From Helicoverpa zea (lineage: Eukaryota > Arthropoda > Insecta > Lepidoptera > Noctuidae): a DNA stretch of 64,000 bases. Shown one piece after another: positions 36,301-46,235 of the stretch. The notes beneath the pieces were generated by a model that was not told where the DNA came from, did not search any database, and saw nothing but the letters and a program-made list of their open reading frames with translations. The DNA is taken from assembly GCF_022581195.2 (NCBI RefSeq), contig NC_061454.1, positions 1,550,001 to 1,614,000 of the forward strand. Direction: 5' to 3'. Each line of letters opens with the position of its first letter. Position 1 is the first letter of the stretch. The translations under genes were made by a program, and so were the position numbers.

Positions 36301-39300
36301 CAGCGCGAGACCGTTTCCCGTCGACGTCTTCGACGGAGGACAACGAGAGCGGCAATGATTGGGATGCTGAGGGTCGCCATCCCGTTATGACGCATACCCG
36401 TCATCCTCCACCACCCCAGGTGAACCCCCAGACTCAACCTCGTATTAGTTATCATTCAAATCTTCCATGTATGCTCGAGTAGTTCAAACTTCTGAAATAT
36501 CATTAGGAAGTTTAGGGGAAAAAAGTAGCCGTTACTTTCGTCGTGTCTTATCAAGCTTTTGATTATAGCATACCAAAGTACTCAAGGCTAGATTTCTAAA
36601 GCTGAATGTAAATAATATCAAATAAATCATCGAAGCTATACTATTTTCGTCCTACAAAGATTGTTTATCTTTAGTTAGTACCTACTCATAAGGAGTATCT
36701 GTGGTTCCTATAAAGGCGCGATTAAGCAGAAACAGCGTAGCATTTTTTTTTTTTTTAATGGCGGGACACCTTTTCACACACGGTCGGTTAGCCCCATGGT
36801 AAGTTATTAATTAACTTGTGTTATGGGTGCTAGCATTTCGTAGGAAGCTTTCGTAGTCACTCAAACCTTATAATCATTCGACTACAGTTTTTATAAAGGA
36901 TATTAACTTTACAGCAGAGAATAGATAGCACGGATTGGAATCCGGACAGCCGTCATCTCGCCATGACTCACCAACGGCACCCACCGCCTCCTCAGGTAAG
37001 ATTCAATATCCAACAGATGCTTACCCGGTACATAACATCTATATCTATACATATAATAAAACTGTAAAAAAACTGTGTCTGTACATTGAATATATTAAAA
37101 AAATAATAATTGGGTGGGGTTTAGAAACAGTAATGGAGCACAAATCCAAAAAAAAAATTCTGTCTGTATGTCTGTTTGTTTGTACACGCTAATCTTCCGA
37201 ACTACTGAACGGATTTCAATGATTTTTTCTTTGTTGTATCAGTATTAAGCCTGGTCAACATATAGGCTATAATTTATCTTCGAAACTTGAAGACCTGATG
37301 CAGAACTCCAACAGACCAATAAAACTATAAGAGATACAAATACGGTGCCGTGGCAAAATTTGTTTCATTTGATGAGCATTTTCAGCTGAGATAATAAATT
37401 TTAAGATCTGGAGCACCTGATATGGAACCCCAAGAGCCCAGCTTCTCTGTACCATATACAGGTATGACGTTTTAGCAAAAGTTGTTCAATTTGATAAGCA
37501 CTTTCTATTGACTTATACAAATTGAAGATCTAAAGCATCTGATGTGGAACTCCAGGGGCCCAGCTAGACTATAGCATATAGAGGTATGACGTTTTAGCAA
37601 AAGTTGTTCAATCTGATAAGCACTCTCTGTTGACTTATAAAAATTGAAGATGAAAACACCTGATGTGGAACTCCAGGAGCCCTGCTAGACTATATGAAGC
37701 ATATGAAGATAAGACGTTTTAGCAAAAATGGTTCAATCTGATAAGCACTCTCTATTGACGCATTTTTCTTTTCTCTCTCACACAAACAAATAATAACGAA
37801 GATACAACAACGCTTGAATTTCGTGTTAAGTCACTGCTTAGTACAAATTTTACATACCTAGATGTGGCGTCACGAGCCCCCACTCTCTAACTTTGTTGCG
37901 TTATATTTCATTATTATTTTGTATGTCTCTTCCAGACCTCGGGACTACAGAGTTCCGAATTTTTGGGAGGCAAACGTGGGGCCGAAGCCAATACGCTGAA
38001 GTCCTTTTGAGACAACTTTAATGAAATGGTGACACAAAACCGACGATTATCCCTTTATACACTATAGAAATGAACCCAAGGACAATCCCCGGTGGACGTC
38101 GTTAAAAAAAAGACAATCCCCGGTTCTGTGCTAAATTATTGCTAACTATGGAGGATACCTCGGCGGACTTTAAACGCAGATTACGCGCTCCCTGTGCTTA
38201 CCATGAGGCACCTACCCTCCGAGCAGGGCTACTAATCCTGCTCTAGCGACTCCACTCTGGACGGCCAAGCCAAGCCAGAGGCGTGAGACCTACCCCCGTC
38301 ATGGTTCACTCCGACTGGCCGGAGATGGGGGACAGTATACACTCTGGTACACCTGGAGAACTCAGTATATATAGCCCCGCGGGGTCGCTACTCCCCGTCA
38401 TCAGCCTCAGATGTTCTGCGGTGCCTAAATCTAATTATTATTGTCGTTATTATCTCAAGAGCCTTTGTCCCAATTATGTTAGGGTCGACTTCCAGTCACG
38501 ATGCAACTGAGTACCAGTGTTTTACAAGGAGCGACTGCCTATCTGACCTCCACAACCCGGTTACCCGCTCAACCCAACTCCCCTTGGTAAGACTTACTGG
38601 CTTCTGACTACCCATAACGACTGCCAAGAATGGAATGTTCAATGACAGTCGGAACCTACAGTTTAACATCCCCTCCAAATAACGGTCATTGGTATCCAAA
38701 ATATACGTAGAAAGTACATACGAACTTAGAAAAGTTGCATTGGCAGGCACTTGCCAGACCTGGAATCAAAGACGCACGCTCATACTTAAGAGATTGGTTC
38801 TCTACCCACTAAACCACCACGAATTGTCATCTATTTAATGTTTTTTTTTCGTAATATTTTTGCCACACACAACATAAATGCGGACTAATTAGAATCACTA
38901 CTTTTATCCCTATGTTCACGTCTATTGCGACCATTCAGATCTTTGATTTTGCTGACCCCGTAGTCGCTGGCATAAGGGACAGGATCCGCGTACGAAGTCG
39001 CGGGCAGAAGCTAGTTACCTAATAAAATGCTTATTTCAAAAAAGTCGTGGTGGCCTAGTGGGCAAAGAATCAATCTCTCGAGTATGAGGGCGCGGGTTCG
39101 ATTCCTGGTCATGCAAGTACCAATGTAACTATTCTAAGTGTGTATGTACTTTCTAAGTATATCTTAGACACCAATGACTGTGTTTCGGATGGCACGTTAA
39201 ACTGTAGGTCCCGGCTGTCATTGAACATCCTTGGCAGTCGTTACGGGTAGTCAGAAGCCAGTAAGTCTGACACCAGTCTAACCAAGGGGTCTTGGGTTGC

Positions 39301-42300
39301 CCAGGTAACTGGGTTGAGGAGGTCAGGCAGGGCAGTCGCTCCTTGTAAAGCACTGGTACTAAGCTACATCCGGTAAGACTGGAAGCCGACCCCAACATAG
39401 TTGGGAAAAAGGCTCGGAGGATGATGAGATGGAGTTTCTCGTCGGTTCTTCTCCATGAAACCTGCCCCTTGGAACCATGTGACTCTTTCATAAGAACCTG
39501 TAGGAAATGAAAGTTTTGACTTTTCACTGTCTTCACTCAAAAGCTAGACTCCAACAGTTTACTGCACCACTTCTTCTTCCCAGAAATAACACGTAGGAAG
39601 TGGTGAAGGGTGGACGTTTTTGGAGCTCTCTCATATAATCCTGACGTTCAAAAAGTGCTGCTTTTCAGTTTTCAGCCTACTTTGAATAAATTATTTTTTA
39701 TTTTGTTAGCTTGCCTAGCTAGGCAGATGATGCGGTGACTAAGTAAACCCAGGTTATAGGTGAAAATATTTATCGTGTAACCCAGGCGGTGATAGTGGGG
39801 TCGGTGCGCAAACGCCGCGGGAACTTGTCCAAGCATTCTGTGAAGATCTTGAAGCGATGGCTGTATGATCACCGCTACAACGCGTACCCCAGTGATGCCG
39901 AGAAATTGGCGCTCAGCCAAGAGGCTAACCTTACTGTTCTACAGGTGAGATCGAATAAACAACATTATGGTAGCTACCCCGTTGGTTCATGCATTATTCT
40001 TTCTCGAAAAATATTCCTTCATTTAGTTTTGTAATAAAATTTAAGTGTGTGAACATGTTCAGGGAATTATTTAAATCACAGCATTATTCTATGCATATTA
40101 GGTATATTATACAGAAACTATGTTAACGCACCTTAGGTACCCTCGCCACTTAGGTAACCTACTTTTACTTTTAACTACGTTACGTATTTCACTTCCACTT
40201 CAATGTTCATTGAAGACACTGTTTTGAGTACCCCTTCAAGATTTAAAGCTTTTTCAACTCCAAAAATGTATGTACCATTCCCTATTTCTCCAAAAAGGTT
40301 TGCAACTGGTTCATCAACGCTCGCCGGCGCATTCTCCCCGAGATGATCAGACGCGAGGGTCACGACCCGCTCCACTACACCATATCTCGTCGCGGTAGGA
40401 AGCAGCCTGGCGCCATGGCTGGTGTGGGACCTATGGTGGGGTTAGGGGGTGCCTCCACTTCGGGCCTAGGGGTCCCTGGTGGGGATAATGTTACTGTAGC
40501 GTCGTGGGATGGAATTGTTGTTGAGGTTTGTGGTGATCTTCTTGGAGTAACTTATGTCAGACGTAGATATCTTTAGAATCGTCATTGGAAACTTTCTCCC
40601 TTACCTCTTGTAAAATTTAAATTCAGTAAGTTTGTATATCAGTAGATAAAGAAGTAGACTAACAGGAGGTACCTACATATTTGATATTCTGATCGGACAT
40701 GGTAACTTGAGTCTACTACTACAACTACCCACAGAACGGGCCAGATGGTCGCTCCCACGACTACGGCGATGGTCTTCTAGTCTACCGAAGTGATGGTGAT
40801 GAGCTAGGAGACGGGGAAGAGGGCTACTCCAGCACCATCAGCGAAGAGGAGGTCAAGTACGATCCTTCAGTCTGGCAGTCCGTCATACGGTACGGACCAG
40901 AGGACCATGACTTGCATCCAGCTGCCAGGGAGTAAGTAGACAGAATTGTTTTACTAATTTGAATATTTTTGCAATAGGAAGTCATCAGTCATCAATTTTG
41001 TTCATCGTTGTCATTCGTTTTGGAATAAAAAATCCAGCATTACTAGTGTTTTGCCTTGAGTATTGGAAAGCTCTTTGAAGAACTCGAGATGTTAACCTAA
41101 AAACGAGTCTTCGAGTCTTATTTATTTTTATTTGTGGACCCTTCGAAATTGCCAGGCAATTCTCCCCCAAAAGAAGCGATCATAATGATACAAAATTGTG
41201 CATCAACCTGGAAGACTTAAGTGAAAGTCATTGCGACGAAACCTTTTCCCTCCCACAGCAGACCATCAGTGGTATCGATGTCCACCTCCAAAGACATGGT
41301 AGACCAGATGAGCGAGGCGCACGACACTGATTCCGAACAGTTCTGCTCGCGAGCAGCGCGGGCTATTGTCAAAAGCTGGTACCATCTCTATTCTCTAACG
41401 TCTTTCTAGCCCTTGACATCCCTTTCGACTCAGCAAAACATAAACGAAAGGGATTGCAAATTCTCAATGACCGAAAATGAGCTTCAAGACATGCGATGTT
41501 GAACTTGTTTCTCCTTTGTCCAACTGTAGCAGTACGGCGTCGGTGGTGACAGTGACCACGACTGAGGAGATGGTGGAACAGGTCCCCGAGCCGGTGTCGA
41601 GCAGCGAGGACGGATGGCAGGCGCTGGCGCACCCGCAGCTAGCGCACCTGCCACAGCTGCCGCACCCGCTGCGCGCGCGCCGCATGCAGGTGAGCCCGCC
41701 CCCGCAGCCGCCGCCCCCAGTCGCCGTCGAGCTCGAAGTGGCCACCACCGACATGTGGTGCCACACCTAGGCACCGGCACACCAGGACTGTACCAATCCA
41801 TCAATCCCAGATTGATCCAACATTTAAACTCTACAACATTATTTGCATATTCACAAAAAAGAGATGTTTCATTTTCAGAAAATTTCGTTTTGAATTTCTT
41901 TGTCTCTTTGTTTAAAAATAAAATATGTTTGGAGACTAATTATATAATTTGGCCGAGCGGTTGCTACGGCCCCGATTTGGACTTGAATATGTTTTTGTAC
42001 ATATCTAACTGTAGGCGACGTCGGTGTTAAAACACTTAAGTTCCCTTTAAAATCAAGTTTTCCTTTTTATATAGTTAAGAGAACTGATGTTAGTGTTTTT
42101 GTTTTGTTTTTAGCCTAGAGACGAGTTTATGTTTGTTGTGTAAATAAACTTTTATACTAAACTTACTGATTTTCATTCAAGTAGTTCTGTTACGCCACCG
42201 AACCGGGCGCGGGGTGTTTTAATGCCGGCATCACCTGACAGTTGTTCTTTACCAAAGTGCTTTTGTTGTGTCACTATTCTAAGCTTACAGTAAAAATTTC

Positions 42301-42481
42301 CTTGAGCAGGTTTTTTTTGGAAAGTTTGTGTAAAATTGACTTGGGGGTATAACTTCAGGTGGTGCCGAGCAGGCCGGAGGGCGATCAGGATAAGTTCAAG
42401 TGCCTGTATCTCCTCGTGGAGACCGCAGTAGCCGTGCGTCAGAGGGAGAAGGAACAAGAGGAGGCTATGCTCCCTGTTTAG
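32771..42481 (+). CDS. achi: TGIF/achintya-type TALE homeobox transcription factor
   Basis: Exons: 32771-32786, 36304-36419 (A), 36915-36995 (B), 39786-39944, 40298-40525, 40735-40931, 41259-41378 (X), 41530-41689 (Y) and 42359-42481. Together they total 1200 bp and encode 399 residues without a phase break. The TALE homeodomain (about residues 79-141) begins KRRGNLSKHSVKILKRWL, has the three-residue loop in DHRYNAYPS, and the recognition helix VCNWFINARRR followed by ILPEM. Its intron falls between LTVLQ and VCNWF. After it come a Gly-rich linker and acidic regions. The conserved ending KFKCLYLLVETAVAVRQREK is what I recall of insect achi/vis proteins. TGIF proteins are nuclear DNA-binding repressors that act with Smads; in flies achi/vis act in male meiotic gene expression. 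The 16-base first exon is inferred from phase fit and the C|GTAAGT donor and is the weakest part. B and X are phase-symmetric cassettes. Confidence 0.9.
33255..33970 (+). repeat. GGGTTCCGTACC-type lepidopteran repeat, 5' part
   Basis: It starts GGGTTCCGTACCTCGAAAGG, then AACGGAACCCTTATAGGATC, then a TGTC microsatellite. The body has two related blocks (ATCAAAACCTACAGGGTACT and ATCAAAACCTACAAGGTACT), so it contains an internal duplication. The family is very common in Lepidoptera. The likely 3' end is at 35929-35985, separated by other repeats. It lies in TGIF intron 1. Confidence 0.8.
33308..33346 (+). repeat. (TGTC)n microsatellite
   Basis: About nine tandem TGTC units within the GGGTTCCGTACC repeat. 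Confidence 0.95.
34380..35480. repeat. Interspersed repeats with inverted similarity
   Basis: CTGATGATGGAAATCCTGAG with AAATCGAGGGCAACT (about 34406-34443) is matched in inverse by GAGTTGCCCTCGATTTCTCA with a CATCAGATCCTG block (about 35408-35456). This suggests two copies of one family in opposite orientation inside TGIF intron 1. No coding exon is supported here. Confidence 0.55.
35628..35710 (-). repeat. Inverted partner of the 6.6-kb dispersed repeat
   Basis: Minus-strand reading includes CTGACCCGCTTTGTAAAAAG and GTGGCGGACATGAATCAAAG, which correspond to 6656-6690 with a few substitutions. Confidence 0.7.
35929..35985 (+). repeat. 3' end of the GGGTTCCGTACC-type repeat
   Basis: TACGGAACCCTCGGTGCGCG then AGTCCGACTCGCACTTGGCC then GGTTTTTTTT is the characteristic end of the family whose 5' part is at 33255. 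Confidence 0.8.
36178..36248 (+). repeat. tRNA-like SINE head
   Basis: A Pol III B-box-like GGTTCGATTCC and a weak A-box-like stretch upstream resemble a tRNA-derived SINE head. The surrounding sequence does not fold as a canonical tRNA and no SINE body follows. Confidence 0.5.
36304..36419 (+). CDS. achi: TGIF exon A (N-terminal, duplicated type)
   Basis: This exon of the TGIF gene is read in phase 1-0. It ends DWDAEGRHPVMTHTRHPPPPQ and is preceded by CTCAATTGTCCAG. Exon B, 0.5 kb downstream, ends DWNPDSRHLAMTHQRHPPPPQ, so the two are tandem duplicates. The function of the His/Pro-rich block is unknown. Confidence 0.75.
36915..36995 (+). CDS. achi: TGIF exon B (81-bp duplicate, cassette-compatible)
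   Basis: Acceptor TTTACAG and donor GTAAGA frame 27 codons in phase 0-0. Skipping or including it keeps the frame. It resembles the second half of exon A in about 15 of 22 positions. It cannot follow exon 1 directly because the phases differ, so it is an optional addition to A and not a replacement for A. Confidence 0.7.
37289..37760 (+). repeat. Tandem repeat, four units of ~115-123 bp
   Basis: Units start near 37289, 37402, 37524 and 37647 with GAAGAT-type starts, then a CTGATGTGGAACTCCAGG block and GACGTTTTAGCAAAAGTTG. The last three are most alike; the first is diverged. Short unrelated frames cross it. Confidence 0.85.
38090..38435 (+). repeat. GC-rich LINE-3'-UTR-like segment
   Basis: A block with GGACTTTAAACGCAGATTAC, GGCACCTACCCTCCGAGCAG and GTCATGGTTCACTCCGACTG is compositionally foreign to its AT-rich setting and lacks a coding frame. 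It looks like the 3' UTR of a non-LTR element, though I cannot name it. Confidence 0.4.
38436..38822 (-). repeat. Full-length SINE (GATGATGA family), minus
   Basis: On the minus strand it begins with a tRNA-like head (CGTGGTGGTTTAGTGGGTAG, then GATTCCAGG), followed by the body with the ACCAATGACC and GTCGTTATGGGTAGTCAGAA segments, and GGCAGTCGCTCCTTGTAAA. It is inserted in TGIF intron 3. Confidence 0.88.
39045..39432 (+). repeat. Full-length SINE (GATGATGA family), plus
   Basis: The tRNA-like head GTGGTGGCCTAGTGGGCAAA and GGTTCGATTCC B box are followed by a ~300-bp body and an AGGATGATGAGA end. It lies about 220 bp from the minus copy, so the two form an inverted pair in one intron. Confidence 0.9.
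41259..41378 (+). CDS. achi: TGIF exon X (duplicated, phase 2-2 cassette)
   Basis: The acceptor CTCCCACAG and a donor at CTG|GTACC frame 120 bp in phase 2-2, so it can be included or skipped. Its protein (RPSVVSMSTSKDMVDQMSEA, then acidic residues) resembles exon Y (STASVVTVTTTEEMVEQVPE). Unspliced, the frame stops at a TAG at 41407-41409. The donor is weaker than the others. Confidence 0.6.
41530..41770 (+). CDS. achi: TGIF exon Y with alternative terminal form
   Basis: From the acceptor AACTGTAG the exon either splices at CATGCAG|GTGAGC (41689) to the last exon, or reads through a Pro-rich segment (VSPPPQPPPPVAVELEVATT) to a TAG at 41768-41770. The read-through form has its own AATAAA about 370 bases downstream. 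Two C-termini are therefore predicted. Confidence 0.65.
42143..42148 (+). terminator. Proximal polyadenylation signal of TGIF
   Basis: AATAAA lies about 370 bases after the read-through stop of exon Y and before the distal last exon, consistent with a short alternative transcript. Confidence 0.55.
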
Positions 42482-42840
42482 TACATCATCTTTAACACAA
42501 ACCAACTCTTAACTTTAAGATAAAATACATTGTCTCTGATATTTTTAGGAAGCTAGGAAAAATATGGACACTTGGACATAATATATTAAGTGAAATTATT
42601 TTATGTCATAAAAAAACCTGGTATCTTTACCAAATTATTTTTATAAGCATAAAAACTTTCATGAAAAAAGATGAACGAAAAAGTTTATGCTGCATAACTT
42701 CGGAAAAGTTTCGTGGTCGTAAGAGATATTTTTGTTTAAGCCTAACTAGAAGTTAAGCATATTATTAACTTAATATTTTGTTATTTGGAATACAATTCCC
42801 ACTAGAATAAGATCGAATGTTTTGTTAAAAGTTAATCGTT

Positions 42841-42846
42841 AATAAA
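42841..42846 (+). terminator. Distal polyadenylation signal of TGIF
   Basis: AATAAA lies about 360 bases after the distal TGIF stop codon. Confidence 0.5.
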
Positions 42847-43047
42847 TTGGATACTTAAAATGATATTTTATTATACTAGCTATTTCCGTTAATGTGACGG
42901 AAATAATACTTACCGGGGAGATTTTAATTTGGCAATATCCGTTTCGCAAATAACGATTGTGATGTAGCAGTAATGAAGTTTTAACATATACACAGGTACA
43001 CATAAAAAGAAAACAAATCTAAACGTCAATAACGTGGTAAATATGTA

Positions 43048-43053
43048 TTTATT
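43048..43053 (-). terminator. Polyadenylation signal of AK-A
   Basis: TTTATT on plus, AATAAA on minus, lies about 45 bases beyond the AK-A stop codon. AK-A and TGIF therefore end tail to tail about 200 bases apart. Confidence 0.55.
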
Positions 43054-43097
43054 GCTTCAAATGATTTTCAGACTGTCCAAAAGAGTTTCCTAAACTT

Positions 43098-46000
43098 TCA
43101 TCTGCTTGGTGTGCGTTTGTGGTTGCTACCAGTCTTCATTTTGTTATGACTTTCGCGTCTAGAAGCCGGCTTGTTGAGTTTCACCGGTTGATCGAGGCTC
43201 AAAGATCGGTAGCCAGCCAGCTTAGTTTCAGATTTTTTGAATGCGAGCATAGCTTCAGACATCTGGTTAGCGCGGGCCTCTTGTAATGCGGCTTCAGCTG
43301 CCTCAGCTTCGGCAACTATGGGGTCTAACACTTTTTCTACCTCCACGAAGATCTCATCTGGCGATTGATCTGCATTTATCTGTAGTTAAAGATAAATTGT
43401 CGCTCAATTCGTCAATCAACAAACCTAAGGCCTCATTTAAGGGGACGCGGGGCGTCGCGCGTTGCGTTGAGCGGCGCGGCCCGCACTGAATTCAGATATA
43501 TGGCGTTGTATGAGTGCGTTTACGGAGAAGCGATTTTAGACGCGTTTGTTTGAATTAGGGCGTTTATTGCGGCCGAGCCCGCGGATGGCACCGACGCGTC
43601 CCAGGCGGCGTTTATCGCGGCGGCGCACGCAGCGGCAATTCTCGATGAATCTATGTCCGAGGCGGAATCTTCTGTCAGTCTTATTTAGAAATCGTGCAAC
43701 ACAGACGTTACTCACCGTGGCAATGGAGTATGATATGATCGACTTTTTGTAGAAGAAAATTCAATGTTAAAAAGTGAATTATTTCGTCATTCATGCTGCA
43801 AGTTGCTGCAAATTCATATATTATAATATGGTTCCCATCTCTCGCCAACATAAAACTAGTCGATTTGATCGAGGCGAGCGTGCGCTGCCGCGATGCCCGC
43901 CGCGTGCTTCGCTACACGCTAGAGGATTCGCCGCGGGCGCCGCGGCTGGCACCGCCACGCTTCCCTTCTCGCTTCTCTATGAACATGGTCGTATATTGCT
44001 ATAAGTTTGTGTTTACGCTTCACGCACCGCCCCACCGTAAACAGAAAAAACGTTAGACGCGCCGCGAGACGCCACGCCACACGCGACGCGAGACGCCCCG
44101 CGTCCCCGTAAATGAGGCCTTAGGCCTAGCTTATAGCAATATTATAACTTATAGCAATGTACCTCCATGTTCATGGAGAAGCGAGACGGGAAGCGTGGCG
44201 GTGCCCGCCGCGTCGCCCGCGGCGAATGCTCTGGCGTTTAGCGAAGCACGCGGCGGGCATCGCGGCGGCGCACGCTCGTCTCGATCAAAACGACTAGTTT
44301 TGAATTTTCTTCTAAAAAAAGTCGATCATATGATACTCCATTGCGACGGTGACTACGTCTGTGTTACGCGATTTCTAAATAAGACTGACAGAAGATTCCG
44401 CATTGGACATAGCTTCATCGAGAATTGCCGCTGCGTGCGCCGCCGCGATAAACGCCGCGTGGGACGCGTCGGTGCCGTCCGCGGGCTCGGCCGCAAAAAA
44501 CGCCCTAATTCAAACAAACGCATCTAAAATCGCTTCTCCGTAAACGCACTCATACAACGCCATATATTTGAATTCAGTGCGGGCCGCGCCGCTCAACGCA
44601 ACGCGCGACGCCCCGCGTCTCCGTAAATGAGGCCTTAGATTGGTCTTTAAGAAACAATGGTTTTGACAATCACTACACTATTGATAATTAAAAAAAAATA
44701 CAATAATGTTCATACCCTGTAGACCCTGTCTCCGTAAGGTTCAATCACGCCCTGGTTGTGCTTCAAGAAGGTCGCGATGCGGAGTTTCAAAGTGTCCATG
44801 TTGTCGTCACTTCGATCTGATGTCTGTGCCCGGTTTAGCACCCTGGACACCAGCGATTCCACTGACGCGTCGAAAAATAGTATGGCCTGAGACAACGATG
44901 ACTATAAAAAATCATGGTCAGGTGAAAGATCTATCACAACTTCTGAATAAGAATAATGTAGGTAACAATATGTATTTTCACAAATGCTGGGTTATTCAAA
45001 GATGGATAGACTGCCTCGCCTTTGTTCAATCTCCATTTTTGGTCATGGCACAAAGCTTGATCTTTATACACAACCCTAAGGCAGTATAATTCTAACATAT
45101 AGATAAAGTTCCTTACTGAAACTCGCCCAATAGCTTTCTCGAACTCACAGCCTTGCGACTTCTCGCGAGGGTAGCCATCAATGAGAAAGCCGCGTACTCC
45201 TTCCTGGGCTTTCTTTTCCATTGCTTCTTTCAGCACAGTCAAAACGAAGTCATTTGGGACCAGCCCACCTGTAAACCGTTTATTATAAACACGAACAAAA
45301 GTTACTCTATGATGTGCTTGTTTAAAGAACCATCAATCTTCAATGTTTCGTCGTGATTAATTTTAGAAGCCTTGATACATAGTCTCATCAGCTTGTGACC
45401 CGCCCACCAAGACAAGACGAAGAAACTCGTCATCCAAAGCATTTAGCAAAATAAGGGCTAGCGATTTCAAATTATGAGCTTCACTAACGAACGATGATCC
45501 AGGTCCTACAATTGTTCAAACTCGTGTTGGGATGGTAAATTATCCATTGTCTTTATTGTAATAGGCAATTTTCCACTTAGGACTAAACCTCTACGAAATG
45601 AAAGCACTTTTAGGATCACGCCTAAATGTCCTTTCAATTCGTAGAGGTTTACTAATTTCGATTAATTATGATAAATACGTACCTCGATTCATGATAGAAG
45701 CAAGGCACTTGGCTCTGGCAGAGCCGGTTTCCACCTCAGCGCGTATTATATCTCCGGTAGACAGATGTGTGAAGCCATACTTTGCCATGATCTTCTTGCA
45801 TTGGGTAAACTTTCCACAGCCTGGACCACCCAAAATCCACACTATTGGCTTCGTTGCTGGGTCGACTTTTGACTAGACATGATACACGAAATTGTCGTTA
45901 ATATTAGCCTTCCTTCGAGCACCAGGATAAAAAGTAGCCTAGCGTCTTCAAGGCAATACCTTAGTTCACAACGAACCCAACGGTTCAGCCATTTTTTTAT

Positions 46001-46235
46001 GTGAAAGCTTAAAACAAACACACATGACACACCCTTATGATTTGGTTAGGAACTTAGGACACATTGAAAGAGATTACTTATTAGAAAATGTATTCATAGC
46101 CTTTGATTTAAAGGTCAGTAGACCACAAACCTTGTTCTGATAGGCCTTACACTTATCAGACCCGCATTGCAAAGGGCACGCTGGCCGCTTTTCTACCTCA
46201 GGTTCCTCGCATCCAGGGCATATTTTCTGTTCCAT
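43098..46235 (-). CDS. Adenylate kinase A, divergent, with C-terminal extension
   Basis: Exons 46235-46131, 45872-45683, 45268-45117, 44886-44716 and 43379-43098 join in phase and encode 299 residues. A Cys-rich N-terminus (CPGCEEP and further Cys) precedes the kinase core. The P-loop reads GGPGCGKFTQC (residues 50-60): the lysine is kept but the next Gly of the usual GKGT is Phe. The AMP-site HLSTGD, the DGYPRE motif and a DDN motif in the lid are present; the usual lid SGR reads SDR. The last exon encodes 93 residues against 26 in AK-B and AK-C: an Ala/Glu-rich helix then a basic tail ending KRTPSR. AK1-type enzymes interconvert 2 ADP with ATP and AMP in the cytosol. Activity of this copy is uncertain because of the P-loop change. 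Confidence 0.9.
43425..44638. repeat. GC-rich inverted duplication (foldback) in the last AK-A intron
   Basis: The ends CTAAGGCCTCATTTAAGGGG and CCGTAAATGAGGCCTTAG are inverted, and arms of several hundred bp match inward with indels (AGAAGCGATTTTAGACGCGT against ATCTAAAATCGCTTCTCCGT). A third copy of the same end lies in the middle (44086-44125), so one element appears to contain, or to have recombined with, another. Frames seen here follow the GC-rich repeat and are not exons. Confidence 0.8.
45585..45650. repeat. Small hairpin in AK-A intron 2
   Basis: AAACCTCTACGAAATGAAAG pairs with CTTTCAATTCGTAGAGGTTT across a ~25-base loop. Confidence 0.7.

Larger units (their letters stand above)
37038..39014 (+). 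mobile_element. Helitron-like composite in a TGIF intron
   Basis: The left end reads TCTATATCTATACATATAAT. The right end reads TACGAAGTCGCGGGCAGAAG then CTAG followed by T, as in Helitron 3' ends. In between are a four-unit tandem repeat (37289-37760), a GC-rich segment like a LINE 3' UTR (about 38090-38430) and a minus-strand SINE. No Rep/helicase frame is present. Whether both ends belong to one element is uncertain. Confidence 0.45.

Noticed and set aside
37289..37760. CRISPR-like array
   Set aside because: Units are ~120 bp contiguous tandem repeats with no spacer structure, and the DNA is eukaryotic.
36178..39115. tRNA genes suggested by GGTTCGATTCC boxes
   Set aside because: The boxes belong to tRNA-derived SINE heads; the acceptor stem and anticodon arm do not form and a SINE body follows at 39045.
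41464..42030. Overlapping ORFs on both strands over TGIF exon Y
   Set aside because: They are shadows of the GC-rich exon; the frame of exon Y is fixed by phase, conserved splice sites and similarity to exon X.
43286..44527. Several Arg-rich ORFs (43286-43489, 43546-43752, 44195-44527)
   Set aside because: They follow the GC-rich inverted duplication and the antisense of AK-A exon 5; not protein-like.
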